Shown here piece after piece: positions 37,347-48,395 of a stretch of DNA of 64,000 nucleotides. The position numbers and the translations under genes were made by a program. Below the pieces are notes generated by a model. That model was not told the origin of the DNA, made no database searches, and saw only the letters and a program-made list of their open reading frames with translations. Origin of the DNA: Psychrobacter sp. Ps6 (lineage in GTDB: Bacteria > Pseudomonadota > Gammaproteobacteria > Pseudomonadales > Moraxellaceae). The stretch spans positions 1 through 64,000 of the forward strand of contig NZ_JADQAI010000008.1 of assembly GCF_022129235.1 (NCBI RefSeq). Direction: 5' to 3'. How positions within the stretch are numbered: the first letter of the stretch is position 1; every line of letters starts with the position of its first letter.

Positions 37347-37498
37347 GCTCACATTAAACGTAGTCTGGTACAGCTCAAGAGCTATAGTTGGAATTATTTA
37401 GGTTGTTATTAATTGAAATTGAGGGTTAGATAGTTTGTTATGGCAGAGATATCATTCATTAATTTATTTTGAGAAGGCTACATCTTATAAGGGTTGAT

Positions 37499-40400
37499 AT
37501 GAACTGGAATAAATTTGCCATCAAAAATGAAAACAAAGAGCAATGGGCATTTGAACAGATGTCATACCTTCTATTTTGTTCCGAGTTTAACAATAACATT
37601 GGATTATTCAGATATAGAAATCAAACAGGAATTGAAACTGAGCCACTCAGAAAAGATGATGTGGTTTATGGCTTCTCAGCCAAATATTATGAAGTATCTA
37701 TTAGTGATAGAAAAAAAGAAATTATCGAAGCTATCACAAAAGCGAAAAGTAAGAACCCTAAATTAGGTGTTATTCATTTCTATGTGAATAAGGAGCTTTC
37801 AGAAAGTTCTTTGAAGGAAACCAAAAAAGCCAGTTATGAAGTTGAGATAGATGAAGCATGTGTAAAGCTCGGTATTTCACTTGAGTGGCGTGTACCTAGT
37901 CATTTTGAACTTCAACTAGCTTTACCAAAGCATAAGTATATTCATGACCTGTTTTTCAACCTAGATCCAACTTTAGATAAGTTGCGTGACAGTGTTTTTG
38001 CTCATAACACTAGAATCTTAAATGCCATTCGTACCGAAATCAACGTAAATCAGCAACAGATAAAGATTGAGCGACAAGGCTATATTTCGGAAATTAAGGA
38101 GCTTGCACTGAGAGATGAGCATATTATCTTGTCTGGTGAAGGTGGTAGTGGTAAAACGGCTATTCTTAAAGAGTTCTATCAGCAGTATTTATTCGATATC
38201 CCTATATGCATATTCAAAGCTACAGAATTAAACGTTAACCATGTTAGTGATTTATTTCGCTTTGAACACAACTTTTCATCTGCTGACTTCTTCAGTACCT
38301 ACGAAAATGAAACTACTAAATTATTTATAATTGATTCCGCAGAAAAGTTAGCAGACTTAAGCAATCAAAACATATTACATGATTTAGTTAACAGTCTCAT
38401 AACACATGGTTGGACAATAGTTTTCACTACACGAAGCTCTTATTTAGATGACTTACATTTCCATATAAATGAAAGCTACCAGCTACAATGTAATATTTTA
38501 GAAGTTGAGTTATTGTCAGACAAGAAGCTGATTGAAATATCTGATGAGTTTGAAGTCGTTCTACCTAATAATGACAGCTTTAAGGATAGGCTGAGAAATT
38601 TATTTTACCTTAATGAGTATATTAATCATTACCAGAGTACAGAAGCTATCAGCGATTTTGCTAGTTTTATAGACTTACTTTGGAAAAAGAAAATTCAAAA
38701 TAGCCCTATTAAAAAGGACAATATTCATATTAAGAGAGGTCGATGTTTAGAAAAAATTGCAAAGCAGCGCGCTGACACTAATCGTTTCTATATAACTGGT
38801 GATAGCCTTCCTCAGGATGCACTATACCAACTAAAAATAGATGACATCATAGCCTATGATGAGCAACACGACGGATATTTCATTACTCATGATATATACG
38901 AAGAGTGGGCATTAAACCATATCACAAACAAGGCTTATCAGAACCACGTAAATATTGAGGATTTTTTTAGAGAGCTAGGTAATTCGCTAGCAATTAGAAG
39001 AGCTTTTAGACTTTGGCTATCTCAGAAATTGATAGAAGAAGATACTAATATCAAAAGGTTCATTAATAATGTCTTTATCAGTGATATTAGCCAGTTTTGG
39101 AAGGATGAGCTATTGGTTTCAGTGTTACTGTCAGAGTACTCATTTGAATTTTTTAAAATATACAAAAATGAGCTAATAGCAAATGACTTTTTTATTTTAA
39201 AACGTATTATATTTTTACTACAGGTTGCCTGTAAAGACGTTGTGTCTGTGCTACAGAATACTAGACCCAAAGGTAGAGGTTGGCAAGCGACTATTGATTT
39301 TATCTATAAGCATCAGCTTGATGTTCTTGAAAGTCATAGAAATAGAGTTTTACCGATCTTATTGGATTGGTGTCAAAGTAACGCCAAAGGAGTAACGACA
39401 AGGCTTGCTGGTTTACTTGCAGTGAGTATTTTAAAGAAGACAGAGCAAGAAGAACGTATATATTCTCGAGATGAAGATAATAATATTTATAAAGTTATTT
39501 TTGCATCATGCCGTGAGATAGAAAAAGAAATAAAAGAGATTTTTGATAAAGTTATTAAATACGCTTGGGTTGAGCATAGTGACCCTTATCAAGACTTTTG
39601 CGTAACGATTCTAAACAAGTCCTATCTAGCAGCCCCCTTAATTCAGCTACTACCCAATTCTATTATTAAACTTTGTGAAATATATTGGACTGCAGAGAAA
39701 GATAAAGACGTTTATCATTCATTAAGTTTTAACATGCACTCTGAAACTGATTATGGTCTAAAGGAATATGACTTCAGTTATTCACCTGCAAGTGCCTATC
39801 AGACACCTTTACACTGGTTATTATGCTCAAACAGCTTCTTAGACGCTATTAATTTTATTATACGATTCACTAATCGGTCTATTACGACTTATGCTTATTC
39901 AGACTCAGGTAAAACTGTTGTAGAAAAAGTTAAAATCTATGCTAAAGGTAGTGAGGTTATTCAATATCATAGTTATGGGTTATGGACTATGTATAGAGGC
40001 TTCGGTAGCCCTGTAGTACCAGAATTGCTTCAATCTACACATATGTCACTAGAGAAATTCCTGCTATTACTAGCTAAGCAACATGATAGTAGTCTTGTAC
40101 AGCCATTGCTATTGCATATTATAAAAAATTCTATTTCAACGTCGCTCACTTCTGTAGTTTGTAGTATCGTATTAGCTTATCCCAATGAGTTCTACGAGGT
40201 TGCAAAGATTTTATTTAGATCTATAGATTTATTTATGAGCGACTTCACTAGAAGTGTAAATGAATACCAAGCAAAATCACTTTATGGAATGGGCTATGGA
40301 CTAAGAAGTTTTTCTGATGAGCTTTATAGTGATGAGAGACTCAAAACCTGTGAAGAAGATCACAGAAACACAAATTTAGAACAGTTATGTTTGAGGTATC

Positions 40401-42187
40401 AACTGTATGGAGTTGAATATTTCTCAGAGAGTCAAAATTCAGATTTTATTGAAGAAGTTCTTCAAATCATTGACAAGCATAAGACTACAGTAAAAAATGA
40501 TGGCAAAAAATTAGACATTCTATTAGCAAGAATGGATAGACGCAATTTGAAACCTGAAATTCAGGAATATGGAGATAAAACCACAATCATTTTTAAGACT
40601 AGCCTTACGGAAGAACAAAAGAAGGTAAGTGATCAAGCTCATGCTGAACTTAATGAAAAATTTAAATATACTTCGTTAAATTTATGGTCAAATGTTTTTG
40701 CTAAAAAAGAGTATGAGAGTTGCGAGAAGTATAATAGTAACCCTTTACTTGCCTTAGATGAAACAAAAACTTTGCTAGATGATCTTAGAAAGTCATCAGA
40801 TGAAGGTTTTGTACAACTTAATCGAAACATCATTTTTAATAGTTGTTCAAAATTAATTATTGAATATAGCCAGCGACTGTCACAAGCTGACAAGGATTTT
40901 TGTAAAGAATATATTGACGCTGGTATTCAAAGACTATTTCTAGATAATTATGACTATCAAATTAGTGATGGTTTAGAAGCTTGTACACACGCTTTACCCA
41001 AACTGATTGAGGAATATCCAGATGACATTGAGAAGTTTGCTCTACTACTGATATTTATACTATTTGATAAACGTTCTATAGGTGCATATAAAAGAGTATG
41101 CGACTATGCCATTGAAGCTATTCATAAAAAAGGATTATGGGATAGTAGTCCACAAGTTGCTGAGCAAATTGTTAATGGCTTTATAATATTTAAGCCGTTA
41201 TACAATGATGCTGTTGAAGCATTACAAAGTAGTGAAGACTATCCTTATGACCGTGGTCTTTCGAAGTCAAAAATATTTGAAAAATTTTTAGAGTTGTGCA
41301 AAGAGAAAGGATTAGGTAATCAACTTGATAGTCTGAAATTTAACAGCAACGAACTAAATAAATTGAATATTGATGATTTAGAAACAACTTATCAATTGCT
41401 ACCGAATAATACGATCCAAAAAAACCATCTAGCTATACTCAATTTAACACTAGGAAATGTTGCAAACATTTTGCTTAAAGATAGAAGAGACACTGAAGGT
41501 ATTAATAATCTCTATAGTTTGAGATTAAGTATATTTGAGAAAATCAGTGCGATATCACTACATCGAAATAGCGAGGATAAAGTTAAAAGGCTATTAGAGC
41601 CATTTATAAACAATTTAAAACGGAATGATGAGACAGAGCAGTTTATTGCTCGATTCATTTGGTCAGAAAATGAATTCTATCAACCCAAAGTTTTTTGGTA
41701 TATTTGGAAGTTGCTTTACCCGAAAATTATCGAGCTATACAACCAAGGTGTATATTACAAGGACTTCGAAAATTTGATTATCAACTACCTGCTCGCTTGG
41801 AGGTGGTGGGGAGAAAAACAAAAAGAATGGCAAAGTTTCACAGAAGAAAACTTATGGCTGTATGACGATATATCTAAAGATTTAGGTAACCATCCATCAG
41901 TATTGTACTCGATTGCTAAGGTTTTAAATTCAGTAGCTAGCAGATTCCATGATCTAGGTATTGATTGGATTAATACTATTACTTCAAAGAATCATGATTT
42001 AAAACTTGGAAACGTTGAATCTGATACTTTGTTCAATCTAGAGAATTATCTGCGACAATACATATTCTTGAATCGTCAAAGAATTAAGCAAGATGTTAGA
42101 TTAAAAACTAAAATAATTGCAATTTTGGATTTTATGGTTGAAAGAGGCTCAGTTCATGGCTATTTATTGAGAGAAAGTATTTTGTAA
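37499..42187 (+). CDS. Avs-like STAND NTPase with nuclease-like N-terminus (candidate antiphage defence)
   Basis: A 1562-residue single-gene system candidate. Residues 1-145 look like a PD-(D/E)xK fold: RYRNQTGIETEP with Glu46, then GFSAKYY with Lys62, and VIHFYVNKEL. The P-loop module has Walker A GEGGSGKT (213-220), Walker B LFIIDSAE (275-282) and FTTR (309-312), typical of STAND/NACHT ATPases. The remaining ~1100 residues are helical with no recognised motif, as in sensor regions. Size and order match Avs (AVAST) proteins, especially type 4, which detect phage proteins and then cleave DNA. The gene is clearly AT-richer than its neighbours, implying transfer. The ATG at 37499 has AAGGG five bases ahead; an upstream TTG is less likely. 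The exact family is inference. Confidence 0.75.
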   Translation: MNWNKFAIKNENKEQWAFEQMSYLLFCSEFNNNIGLFRYRNQTGIETEPLRKDDVVYGFSAKYYEVSISDRKKEIIEAITKAKSKNPKLGVIHFYVNKELSESSLKETKKASYEVEIDEACVKLGISLEWRVPSHFELQLALPKHKYIHDLFFNLDPTLDKLRDSVFAHNTRILNAIRTEINVNQQQIKIERQGYISEIKELALRDEHIILSGEGGSGKTAILKEFYQQYLFDIPICIFKATELNVNHVSDLFRFEHNFSSADFFSTYENETTKLFIIDSAEKLADLSNQNILHDLVNSLITHGWTIVFTTRSSYLDDLHFHINESYQLQCNILEVELLSDKKLIEISDEFEVVLPNNDSFKDRLRNLFYLNEYINHYQSTEAISDFASFIDLLWKKKIQNSPIKKDNIHIKRGRCLEKIAKQRADTNRFYITGDSLPQDALYQLKIDDIIAYDEQHDGYFITHDIYEEWALNHITNKAYQNHVNIEDFFRELGNSLAIRRAFRLWLSQKLIEEDTNIKRFINNVFISDISQFWKDELLVSVLLSEYSFEFFKIYKNELIANDFFILKRIIFLLQVACKDVVSVLQNTRPKGRGWQATIDFIYKHQLDVLESHRNRVLPILLDWCQSNAKGVTTRLAGLLAVSILKKTEQEERIYSRDEDNNIYKVIFASCREIEKEIKEIFDKVIKYAWVEHSDPYQDFCVTILNKSYLAAPLIQLLPNSIIKLCEIYWTAEKDKDVYHSLSFNMHSETDYGLKEYDFSYSPASAYQTPLHWLLCSNSFLDAINFIIRFTNRSITTYAYSDSGKTVVEKVKIYAKGSEVIQYHSYGLWTMYRGFGSPVVPELLQSTHMSLEKFLLLLAKQHDSSLVQPLLLHIIKNSISTSLTSVVCSIVLAYPNEFYEVAKILFRSIDLFMSDFTRSVNEYQAKSLYGMGYGLRSFSDELYSDERLKTCEEDHRNTNLEQLCLRYQLYGVEYFSESQNSDFIEEVLQIIDKHKTTVKNDGKKLDILLARMDRRNLKPEIQEYGDKTTIIFKTSLTEEQKKVSDQAHAELNEKFKYTSLNLWSNVFAKKEYESCEKYNSNPLLALDETKTLLDDLRKSSDEGFVQLNRNIIFNSCSKLIIEYSQRLSQADKDFCKEYIDAGIQRLFLDNYDYQISDGLEACTHALPKLIEEYPDDIEKFALLLIFILFDKRSIGAYKRVCDYAIEAIHKKGLWDSSPQVAEQIVNGFIIFKPLYNDAVEALQSSEDYPYDRGLSKSKIFEKFLELCKEKGLGNQLDSLKFNSNELNKLNIDDLETTYQLLPNNTIQKNHLAILNLTLGNVANILLKDRRDTEGINNLYSLRLSIFEKISAISLHRNSEDKVKRLLEPFINNLKRNDETEQFIARFIWSENEFYQPKVFWYIWKLLYPKIIELYNQGVYYKDFENLIINYLLAWRWWGEKQKEWQSFTEENLWLYDDISKDLGNHPSVLYSIAKVLNSVASRFHDLGIDWINTITSKNHDLKLGNVESDTLFNLENYLRQYIFLNRQRIKQDVRLKTKIIAILDFMVERGSVHGYLLRESIL

Positions 42188-42213
42188 AAATGAGCTAATC
42201 AATCTTATAAGAT

Positions 42214-42248
42214 AAAAAGCGGGATCAGCTATACAAAACCAATCCCGC
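42214..42248 (-). terminator. Intrinsic terminator after metH
   Basis: On the minus strand GCGGGAT, a 16-base loop, ATCCCGC and TTTTT follow the metH stop. The converging NTPase gene may use the same stem in the other direction, but without a T tract on that side. Confidence 0.75.
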
Positions 42249-42286
42249 CTCAAGTAGTTTCTAGAAAATTTTAGCCAAAACCCACC

Positions 42287-45200
42287 CTACAAATTCGGAT
42301 TTAACCACTTCTCAGCCATTTTTATATCCCAGCCTTTACGCTCAGCATAACTCTCTAACTGGTCACGACTGATTTTACCGACGTTGAAATACTCACTATC
42401 AGGATGCGAGTAATAGAATCCGCTGACCGATGACGCAGGCCACATCGCATAGCTTTCGGTCAAGGTTGTGCCGATTGCCTCTACTGTACCGAGCCAGTCA
42501 AACAATTTGCCTTTTTCGGTATGCTCAGGACAGGCAGGGTAGCCAGGGGCAGGGCGGATGCCGACGTATTTTTCTTTAATCATTTCCTCATTGGTGAGTG
42601 ACTCAGTTGGTTGATAGCCCCAATAGTCTTTACGGATCAGCTCATGCAGATGCTCGGCAAAGGCTTCGGCTAGGCGGTCAGACAGTGCCTGTACCATAAT
42701 GGCATTGTAGTCATCACCTGCCGCTTTGTAGTGCTCAGCGAGCGCTTCTGTACCGACGATAGAGACGGTAAAGCCGCCCAAGTGATCGGTATGCGTGTCT
42801 GATGGCGAGATAAAGTCCGCCAAGCTCAGGTTTGGCTTACCGCTTGCTTTATCGCTTTGTTGGCGTAAGTGTTCGAACTGATAGGTCGGTTTGCCACCAT
42901 CAGCAGGCGCATCGTCATACACGGTGACGGTGTCTGCGCCAGTACGGCGAGCCGGCATGAGTTTAAACACGCCTTTTGCTACGATTGATTTCTCCTCAAT
43001 CATTTTGTGTAGTAGCTCTTCTGCATTTTCAAACAGATCACGCGCCGCTTCACCAACGACGTCATCTTGCAAGATTTTTGGGTATTTGCCCGTCAAACCC
43101 CAAGAGATAAAGAACGGCGTCCAGTCGATATACGGCAACAAGTTGTTGATTGGATAGTCATCCAATATCACTTGTCCTAACTTGTTTGGCACTGGTGGTA
43201 CGTAGTTTTCCCAATCATACTGAAAGCCAATTTTGACCGATTCAGCATAAGTAACCTTGGCGGCTTTTGGTTGACGCTTAGCCAGACGCTCACGTACTTT
43301 GACATACTCTTCGCGGGTCTCATCGATGAGAGCAGTACGGTGCTCTTTGGATAGCAGCTTGGTCACCACACCGACTGAGCGCGAGGCATCCGAGACATAG
43401 ATGACCGCATCGTTTTGATACTGCGGCTCGACCTTGACGGCGGTATGCGCTTTTGACGTGGTTGCGCCGCCAATCATCAATGGTAGGGTCATGCCGCGCT
43501 CTTGCATTTGTTTGGCGACATAGACCATTTCATCGAGACTGGGGGTAATCAGCCCTGACAGACCGATGATATCGACTTTTTCTTTGATAGCGGTATCGAG
43601 GATGGTTTCGCACGGTACCATGACGCCCAGATCGACGATGTCGTAACCGTTACAGCCAAGTACCACGCCGACGATGTTTTTACCGATATCATGCACGTCG
43701 CCTTTGACGGTTGCCATCAGAATTTTACCTTTGACTTCGCCTTCGACTTTTTCCGCTTCGATATACGGGTTTAGCCATGCGACGGATTGCTTCATGACGC
43801 GAGCAGATTTGACGACCTGTGGTAAGAACATCTTACCGGCACCGAATAGGTCACCGACGATATTCATACCGTCCATGAGTGGCCCTTCGATGACTTCTAG
43901 CGGTTTAGGATATTTCTCCCACGCTTCTTTGGTGTCTTCTTCGATAAAGGTGGTCACCCCCTTGACGAGGGCATGGGCGATACGTTCTTCTACTGTGCCT
44001 TCACGCCAACTCATATCGACCGTGCTGTCTTTCTTCTTGCCGCCGTCTTGATAGTTTTCAGCGACCGTCATTAGGCGTTCGGTAGCATCCTGACCCGTTT
44101 CGCCTTGATTGCGGTTGAGCATGACGTCTTCGATGGCGTCACGTGCTTCCTTTGGAATATCATCGTACAGCTCAAGCATGGCTGGATTGACGATACCCAT
44201 GGTTAGGCCATTTTTGATCGCGTGAAATAGGAACACAGAGTTGATCGCTTCACGGATGGGGTTACCACGGAAACTAAACGAGACGTTGGACACACCGCCT
44301 GAGACCATGGCATTCGGTAGGTTTTCCGTAATCCAGCGCGTGGCATTGATAAAGTCCGCGCCGTAGTTGTTATGCTCAGTGATACCCGTGGCGACCGCAA
44401 AGATATTAGGGTCAAAGATAATGTCTTCTGATGGGAAGCCCACTTCATTGACCAGTACATCATAGCTGCGTTTAGATATCTCAATTTTGCGCTCGTAAGT
44501 GTCAGCCTGTCCGTCTTCATCGAACGCCATAACGATAACGGCGGCCCCATAGCGCATACACAGTTTGGCGCGCTCGACGAACTCAGCATGCCCTTCTTTT
44601 AGCGAGATGGAGTTAACGACAGATTTGCCTTGCGTACGTTTAAGGCCTTCTTCGATGATGTCCCATTTGGACGAGTCAATCATCAATGGCACACGGCTGA
44701 TATCAGGCTCGCCTGAGACGAGGTTGACGAAGTGAATCATCGCCTGCTTGGAGTCGAGCATGCCTTCGTCCATATTGATATCGACGATTTGTGCGCCGCC
44801 CTCAACCTGATCACGCGCGACATCGAGTGCCTCGGTATAGGCTTCGGTCTTGATCAAACGGAGGAATTTTTTGGAGCCTGTGACGTTGGTACGCTCACCA
44901 ACATTGACAAACAAACTGTCAGCATTGATAGTAAACGGCTCAAGTCCAGACAAGCGGCAGGCAGGTGCAATCTCAGGAATCACGCGTGGCGCATAGTTTG
45001 CCACCATTTTAGCGATTTGACGAATATGCTCAGGCGTTGTACCACAGCAACCACCAACGATGTTTAAGATTCCCGCTTTGGCAAAGCCTTCTAGCAGCGC
45101 AGCAGTTTCTTCAGCGGTTTCGTCATATTCACCAAACTCATTGGGCAGACCCGCGTTTGGATGCGCAGAGACGTAAGTATCAGCGATGTTCGATAGCGTT

Positions 45201-46090
45201 TGAATATGCGGACGCAGCGCATCAGCACCTAGTGCACAGTTAAAGCCAACAGATAGTGGTTTGGCATGGCGGATCGAGTTGTAGAATGCTTCCGCTGTTT
45301 GACCAGATAGCGTACGGCCTGAGGCATCAGTGATCGTTCCTGAAATCATAATAGGCAGCTCAAAGCCGATATCTTCAAACACACCCGTGATAGCAAATAT
45401 TGCTGCCTTGGCATTGAGCGTATCAAAGATCGTCTCAATCAAAATAAGATCGACGCCGCCTTCTATTAGGCATAAGGTTGCTTCACGGTAGTTTAGGACC
45501 AGCTCATCAAATGTAATGTTACGAAAGGCAGGATCATTGACATCAGGTGATATCGAGCACGTGCGTGAGGTTGGCCCAACGACACCAGCGACAAAGCGCG
45601 GTTTTTCAGGCGTCTTGGCGGTAAATTCATCAGCCGCCTCGCGCGCAATTTTGGCTGCTGTCTTATTCAGCTCAGGCACCAAGTACTGCATGTCATAGTC
45701 AGCCATCGACAGACGCGTACCATTAAAGGTATTGGTCTCGATGATATCCGCACCAGCTAACAGATGATCGTGATGAATATCTTTGATCATGTGCGGTTGG
45801 GTTAGCACCAGCAAATCATTATTGCCGCGCACATCTTGGTCGATGTCGGCAAAACGCTCACCACGATAATCTGCTTCTTCTAGTTTATAGGTCTGAATTT
45901 GCGTACCCATTGCACCGTCTAACATCAAAATGCGTGATGCCATCTGCTCAGTGATACGGGCGCGCGCGGTCAGCTGCTGCTCCTTATAAGGAAAGACAGC
46001 AGGTGGCGTCAAGATAAAGTCATCAGCAGATGATGAGCCAGAAGTAGTATCAGAGTGAGAAGAGGTCGGTGAGGTCATCGTTTGAGTCAT
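42287..46090 (-). CDS. metH: Cobalamin-dependent methionine synthase
   Basis: A 1267-residue MetH that transfers a methyl group from 5-methyltetrahydrofolate to homocysteine through methylcobalamin. Four modules are present. The homocysteine domain has a zinc site with GFNCALG and [10 protein letters not shown]. The pterin domain begins near [15 protein letters not shown]. The B12 domain has DVHDIGKN with the Co-ligand motif Asp798-x-His800-x-x-Gly. The C-terminal SAM reactivation domain has [12 protein letters not shown]. The N-terminus carries about 55 extra Ser/Thr-rich residues before the [10 protein letters not shown] start of homology; the true start may be a few codons in. No cobalamin riboswitch was recognised upstream. 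Confidence 0.97.
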   Translation of the reverse strand: MTQTMTSPTSSHSDTTSGSSSADDFILTPPAVFPYKEQQLTARARITEQMASRILMLDGAMGTQIQTYKLEEADYRGERFADIDQDVRGNNDLLVLTQPHMIKDIHHDHLLAGADIIETNTFNGTRLSMADYDMQYLVPELNKTAAKIAREAADEFTAKTPEKPRFVAGVVGPTSRTCSISPDVNDPAFRNITFDELVLNYREATLCLIEGGVDLILIETIFDTLNAKAAIFAITGVFEDIGFELPIMISGTITDASGRTLSGQTAEAFYNSIRHAKPLSVGFNCALGADALRPHIQTLSNIADTYVSAHPNAGLPNEFGEYDETAEETAALLEGFAKAGILNIVGGCCGTTPEHIRQIAKMVANYAPRVIPEIAPACRLSGLEPFTINADSLFVNVGERTNVTGSKKFLRLIKTEAYTEALDVARDQVEGGAQIVDINMDEGMLDSKQAMIHFVNLVSGEPDISRVPLMIDSSKWDIIEEGLKRTQGKSVVNSISLKEGHAEFVERAKLCMRYGAAVIVMAFDEDGQADTYERKIEISKRSYDVLVNEVGFPSEDIIFDPNIFAVATGITEHNNYGADFINATRWITENLPNAMVSGGVSNVSFSFRGNPIREAINSVFLFHAIKNGLTMGIVNPAMLELYDDIPKEARDAIEDVMLNRNQGETGQDATERLMTVAENYQDGGKKKDSTVDMSWREGTVEERIAHALVKGVTTFIEEDTKEAWEKYPKPLEVIEGPLMDGMNIVGDLFGAGKMFLPQVVKSARVMKQSVAWLNPYIEAEKVEGEVKGKILMATVKGDVHDIGKNIVGVVLGCNGYDIVDLGVMVPCETILDTAIKEKVDIIGLSGLITPSLDEMVYVAKQMQERGMTLPLMIGGATTSKAHTAVKVEPQYQNDAVIYVSDASRSVGVVTKLLSKEHRTALIDETREEYVKVRERLAKRQPKAAKVTYAESVKIGFQYDWENYVPPVPNKLGQVILDDYPINNLLPYIDWTPFFISWGLTGKYPKILQDDVVGEAARDLFENAEELLHKMIEEKSIVAKGVFKLMPARRTGADTVTVYDDAPADGGKPTYQFEHLRQQSDKASGKPNLSLADFISPSDTHTDHLGGFTVSIVGTEALAEHYKAAGDDYNAIMVQALSDRLAEAFAEHLHELIRKDYWGYQPTESLTNEEMIKEKYVGIRPAPGYPACPEHTEKGKLFDWLGTVEAIGTTLTESYAMWPASSVSGFYYSHPDSEYFNVGKISRDQLESYAERKGWDIKMAEKWLNPNL

Positions 46091-46660
46091 AGGTGCGCTG
46101 CTTATATCGTCAATATTATAAAAGGAAGGAATAACAAACCAATAGAGTACAAAGTCTTATAAAGGAAATCGTCAAATTTGAATTATTCTAGCATGAAAAA
46201 TATAGCACACATGGATACTGCCCATTCTACTTTTACCATAGACAAGCAGATACCTATTCACTGAGCTTCTGAGCATAGCGTTACATTGTATTTCACGAAG
46301 AATATGTGCACAAATGAATATCATTTCGCTTACGGATTACACAAAGCTTTGCTTCTGCAAATGAAAGCCAACGCTTATGCTTAAAAGTCCGACACAGTTT
46401 ACACCTGTACTACAAAAAGTTGCGTAAAGGCAGGTTGATAAAGGTTTCATACATGTTAATTTGATTTCAGAAGAATTAGGTCTTTGTAAGTTTTGCTTAT
46501 AAGTCACTTATGGGCAAAAAGTTATTATTGTTCTGTTGGTCTATCTAGATGTTGCTTATCAAAAAGATAAGAATTGGACAGCACGAGCAACTGATATCAG
46601 AAGACAATCTAACCTGTAAGACAATAAGCAAATACATACTCAATCATTAAGGATAATGTT
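46091..46660. other. Intergenic region between divergent metH and fasciclin gene
   Basis: About 570 AT-rich bases without a credible gene. A Fur-like core, AATGAATATCATT, lies at 46313-46325 (11 of 13 bases of the ideal palindrome), too far from either start to assign. The ribosome-binding site AAGGA of the next gene is at its right end. Confidence 0.5.
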
Positions 46661-47215
46661 ATGAAACTGACTAAAATTGCAACTATCGGTACGCTAGCTA
46701 TCTCTATCGCTGGCCTAAGCGCGTGTAATAATATGATGCCAGCAAAAAGCGCAGATATGAAACCGCCAATGCACAGCCAAACTATGGCAAAAATGAATGT
46801 GGTACAAGTTGCTCAAAGTAATTCTGATTTTTCAGTCTTAGTAGAAGCGGTACAAGCAGCAGGTCTAGCAGGTATGCTGTCTGATCCGAATGCACACTAT
46901 ACGGTATTTGCACCAACCAACGCTGCATTCATGCAAGCGCTACAAGAAACAGGCATGACCAAAGCCCAGTTGTTTGCTGATAAAGCGATGCTAAGAAAAG
47001 TACTAGGTTATCATGTCATCAGCGGTGACATGGCCATGTATGCCAAAGACGTGAAGCCTGGTAACGTCATGACCGCTAGCAAAGACACGCTAATGGTAAC
47101 CAACCAAGGTAAATTAATGGACGAAAACGGCCGTACTGCAAACATCGTAAAAACAGACATCGCCGCTACTAATGGTGTTGTCCATGTTATCGATAGAGTG
47201 CTACTACCTAAATAA
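46661..47215 (+). CDS. Fasciclin (FAS1)-domain lipoprotein, copy 1
   Basis: A 184-residue protein with a lipoprotein signal (lipobox GLSAC near residue 22) and one FAS1 domain. FAS1 landmarks are the H1 box YTVFAPTNAAF, the YH motif GYHVISGDM and the terminal H2 box NGVVHVIDRVLLPK. FAS1 proteins mediate cell-surface adhesion in many organisms; in bacteria the role is mostly unknown. AAGGA lies eight bases ahead. A second copy is encoded 417 bases downstream, and between them is a remnant of the same C-terminus. The mature N-terminus is a short Met/Lys-rich linker. Confidence 0.9.
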   Translation: MKLTKIATIGTLAISIAGLSACNNMMPAKSADMKPPMHSQTMAKMNVVQVAQSNSDFSVLVEAVQAAGLAGMLSDPNAHYTVFAPTNAAFMQALQETGMTKAQLFADKAMLRKVLGYHVISGDMAMYAKDVKPGNVMTASKDTLMVTNQGKLMDENGRTANIVKTDIAATNGVVHVIDRVLLPK

Positions 47216-47631
47216 GCTTTAGCGAAATAACATCTACATTTGTGATGAAGCTTAAGTAAACAGCTATTATTTGATGAGTTTATCATTTGATAATGGCTGT
47301 TTTAGTATTTAATAATCAATCATGTAGCATGAAATAAAAATTACAGCAATTTTGATGATTACAGACATCAGATAGACGAAATTGTGTTTTGAAGAACGCA
47401 ATAACGAGTATACAAGTTGATAATGCTGTATACGTGATTGATACAGTGCTACTACTTAAGTAAGTATCAATTAAAAATTAAACCTTTAGAATTATAGTTA
47501 TTGATATAGCGGACTTAAAACTATGGCTGGTTATTTAGTCATATCCACGATTTATCAGTCACTGTTAAATTTATTAAAAGTAACTGTCTGTTAAACACAT
47601 GACGCAACCAATCATTTAAAAGGAAATACCC
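47216..47631. other. Spacer between the two fasciclin genes
   Basis: A 416-base region, mostly AT-rich, with the FAS1 remnant at 47392-47463 and the promoter region of the second gene. No intact open frame is visible. Confidence 0.6.
47392..47463 (+). pseudogene. Relic of a third FAS1 gene (C-terminal end)
   Basis: An in-frame stretch ending NAVYVIDTVLLLK and a stop codon closely parallels the end of copy 1, NGVVHVIDRVLLPK and stop. The preceding ~10 codons also align loosely (I..T.I). No start, H1 box or signal peptide is found upstream, so this looks like the decayed tail of a tandem duplicate. Confidence 0.55.
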
Positions 47632-48252
47632 ATGTTAAAGAAGAATCTATTATCTATCGCAGTCGTCACAGCAGCCATGTCATTAGCAGCATGTAACGAC
47701 ACCGAAACTGTCGCAGACCCGGTTGAGCCTGAGGCTACTACTGAAGAAGTCGTAGCAGAGCCAATGGCCGAGACTGATCCAATGGTCGAGACTGAAGCAG
47801 CGCCAATGGCAGACGACATGAACATGGAAGCGACACAAACCATCGCCGAAATAGCAGCTGGCAACGAAAACCTAACCATTTTGACAGCCGCATTAAAAGC
47901 TGCTGGTCTTGACACAATGTTGATGGAAGATACGAAGTACACTGTATTTGCACCAACTGATGATGCATTTGCTCCAGTACTAGAAAAGCTAGGCGTAACG
48001 AAAGAAGAGTTATTGGCTAACACGGACTTGCTGAAAAAAGTATTGCCTTATCACGTAGTACCAATGGAAGTGAAAGCTGCTGATATCCCTTATGGTACTG
48101 ATATCGAAACGGCTAACGGCAAGACTATTTCTATCAGCGATGCCAACGTAATTACTGATGCGACTGGTAACACAGCTAACATCACAGGTACTGATATCAT
48201 GGCAACCAATGGTGTGGTTCACACTATCGATGCAGTATTGATGCCTGAGTAA
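47632..48252 (+). CDS. Fasciclin (FAS1)-domain lipoprotein, copy 2
   Basis: A 206-residue lipoprotein (lipobox SLAAC near residue 22) with an acidic Glu/Thr/Met-rich linker of about 45 residues and a FAS1 domain. The domain has YTVFAPTDDAF, a PYHVVPMEV box and the closing NGVVHTIDAVLMPE. AAAAGGA is placed well for the ATG at 47632. It shares domain order with copy 1 but is more acidic and only moderately similar, so the duplication is not recent. It is followed by a strong terminator and probably transcribed separately. Confidence 0.9.
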   Translation: MLKKNLLSIAVVTAAMSLAACNDTETVADPVEPEATTEEVVAEPMAETDPMVETEAAPMADDMNMEATQTIAEIAAGNENLTILTAALKAAGLDTMLMEDTKYTVFAPTDDAFAPVLEKLGVTKEELLANTDLLKKVLPYHVVPMEVKAADIPYGTDIETANGKTISISDANVITDATGNTANITGTDIMATNGVVHTIDAVLMPE

Positions 48253-48306
48253 GTTTTTCTTTAATTCAGTTGTTATAAAGCTGTCATAAGCTAATAATGA
48301 TATTAA

Positions 48307-48336
48307 AGAGGCCCAGCGATAAAGCTGGGCTTTTTT
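48307..48336 (+). terminator. Intrinsic terminator after fasciclin copy 2
   Basis: GCCCAGC, a six-base loop, GCTGGGC and TTTTTT. Confidence 0.9.
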
Positions 48337-48395
48337 GTGTCTATAAGATGGTGGCGTAGCAGCGGTATCTTAAAATCTGCGTTATTTATTTGCAA

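Noticed and set aside
46310-46328. Fur box near AATGAATATCATT
   Set aside because: The core is good (11 of 13), but it is over 200 bases from metH and over 300 from the fasciclin gene, and short palindromes of this type arise by chance in AT-rich DNA.
46091-46660. Cobalamin or SAM riboswitch upstream of metH
   Set aside because: No B12-box or SAM-I core words were recognised on the minus strand; a covariance-model scan would be decisive.
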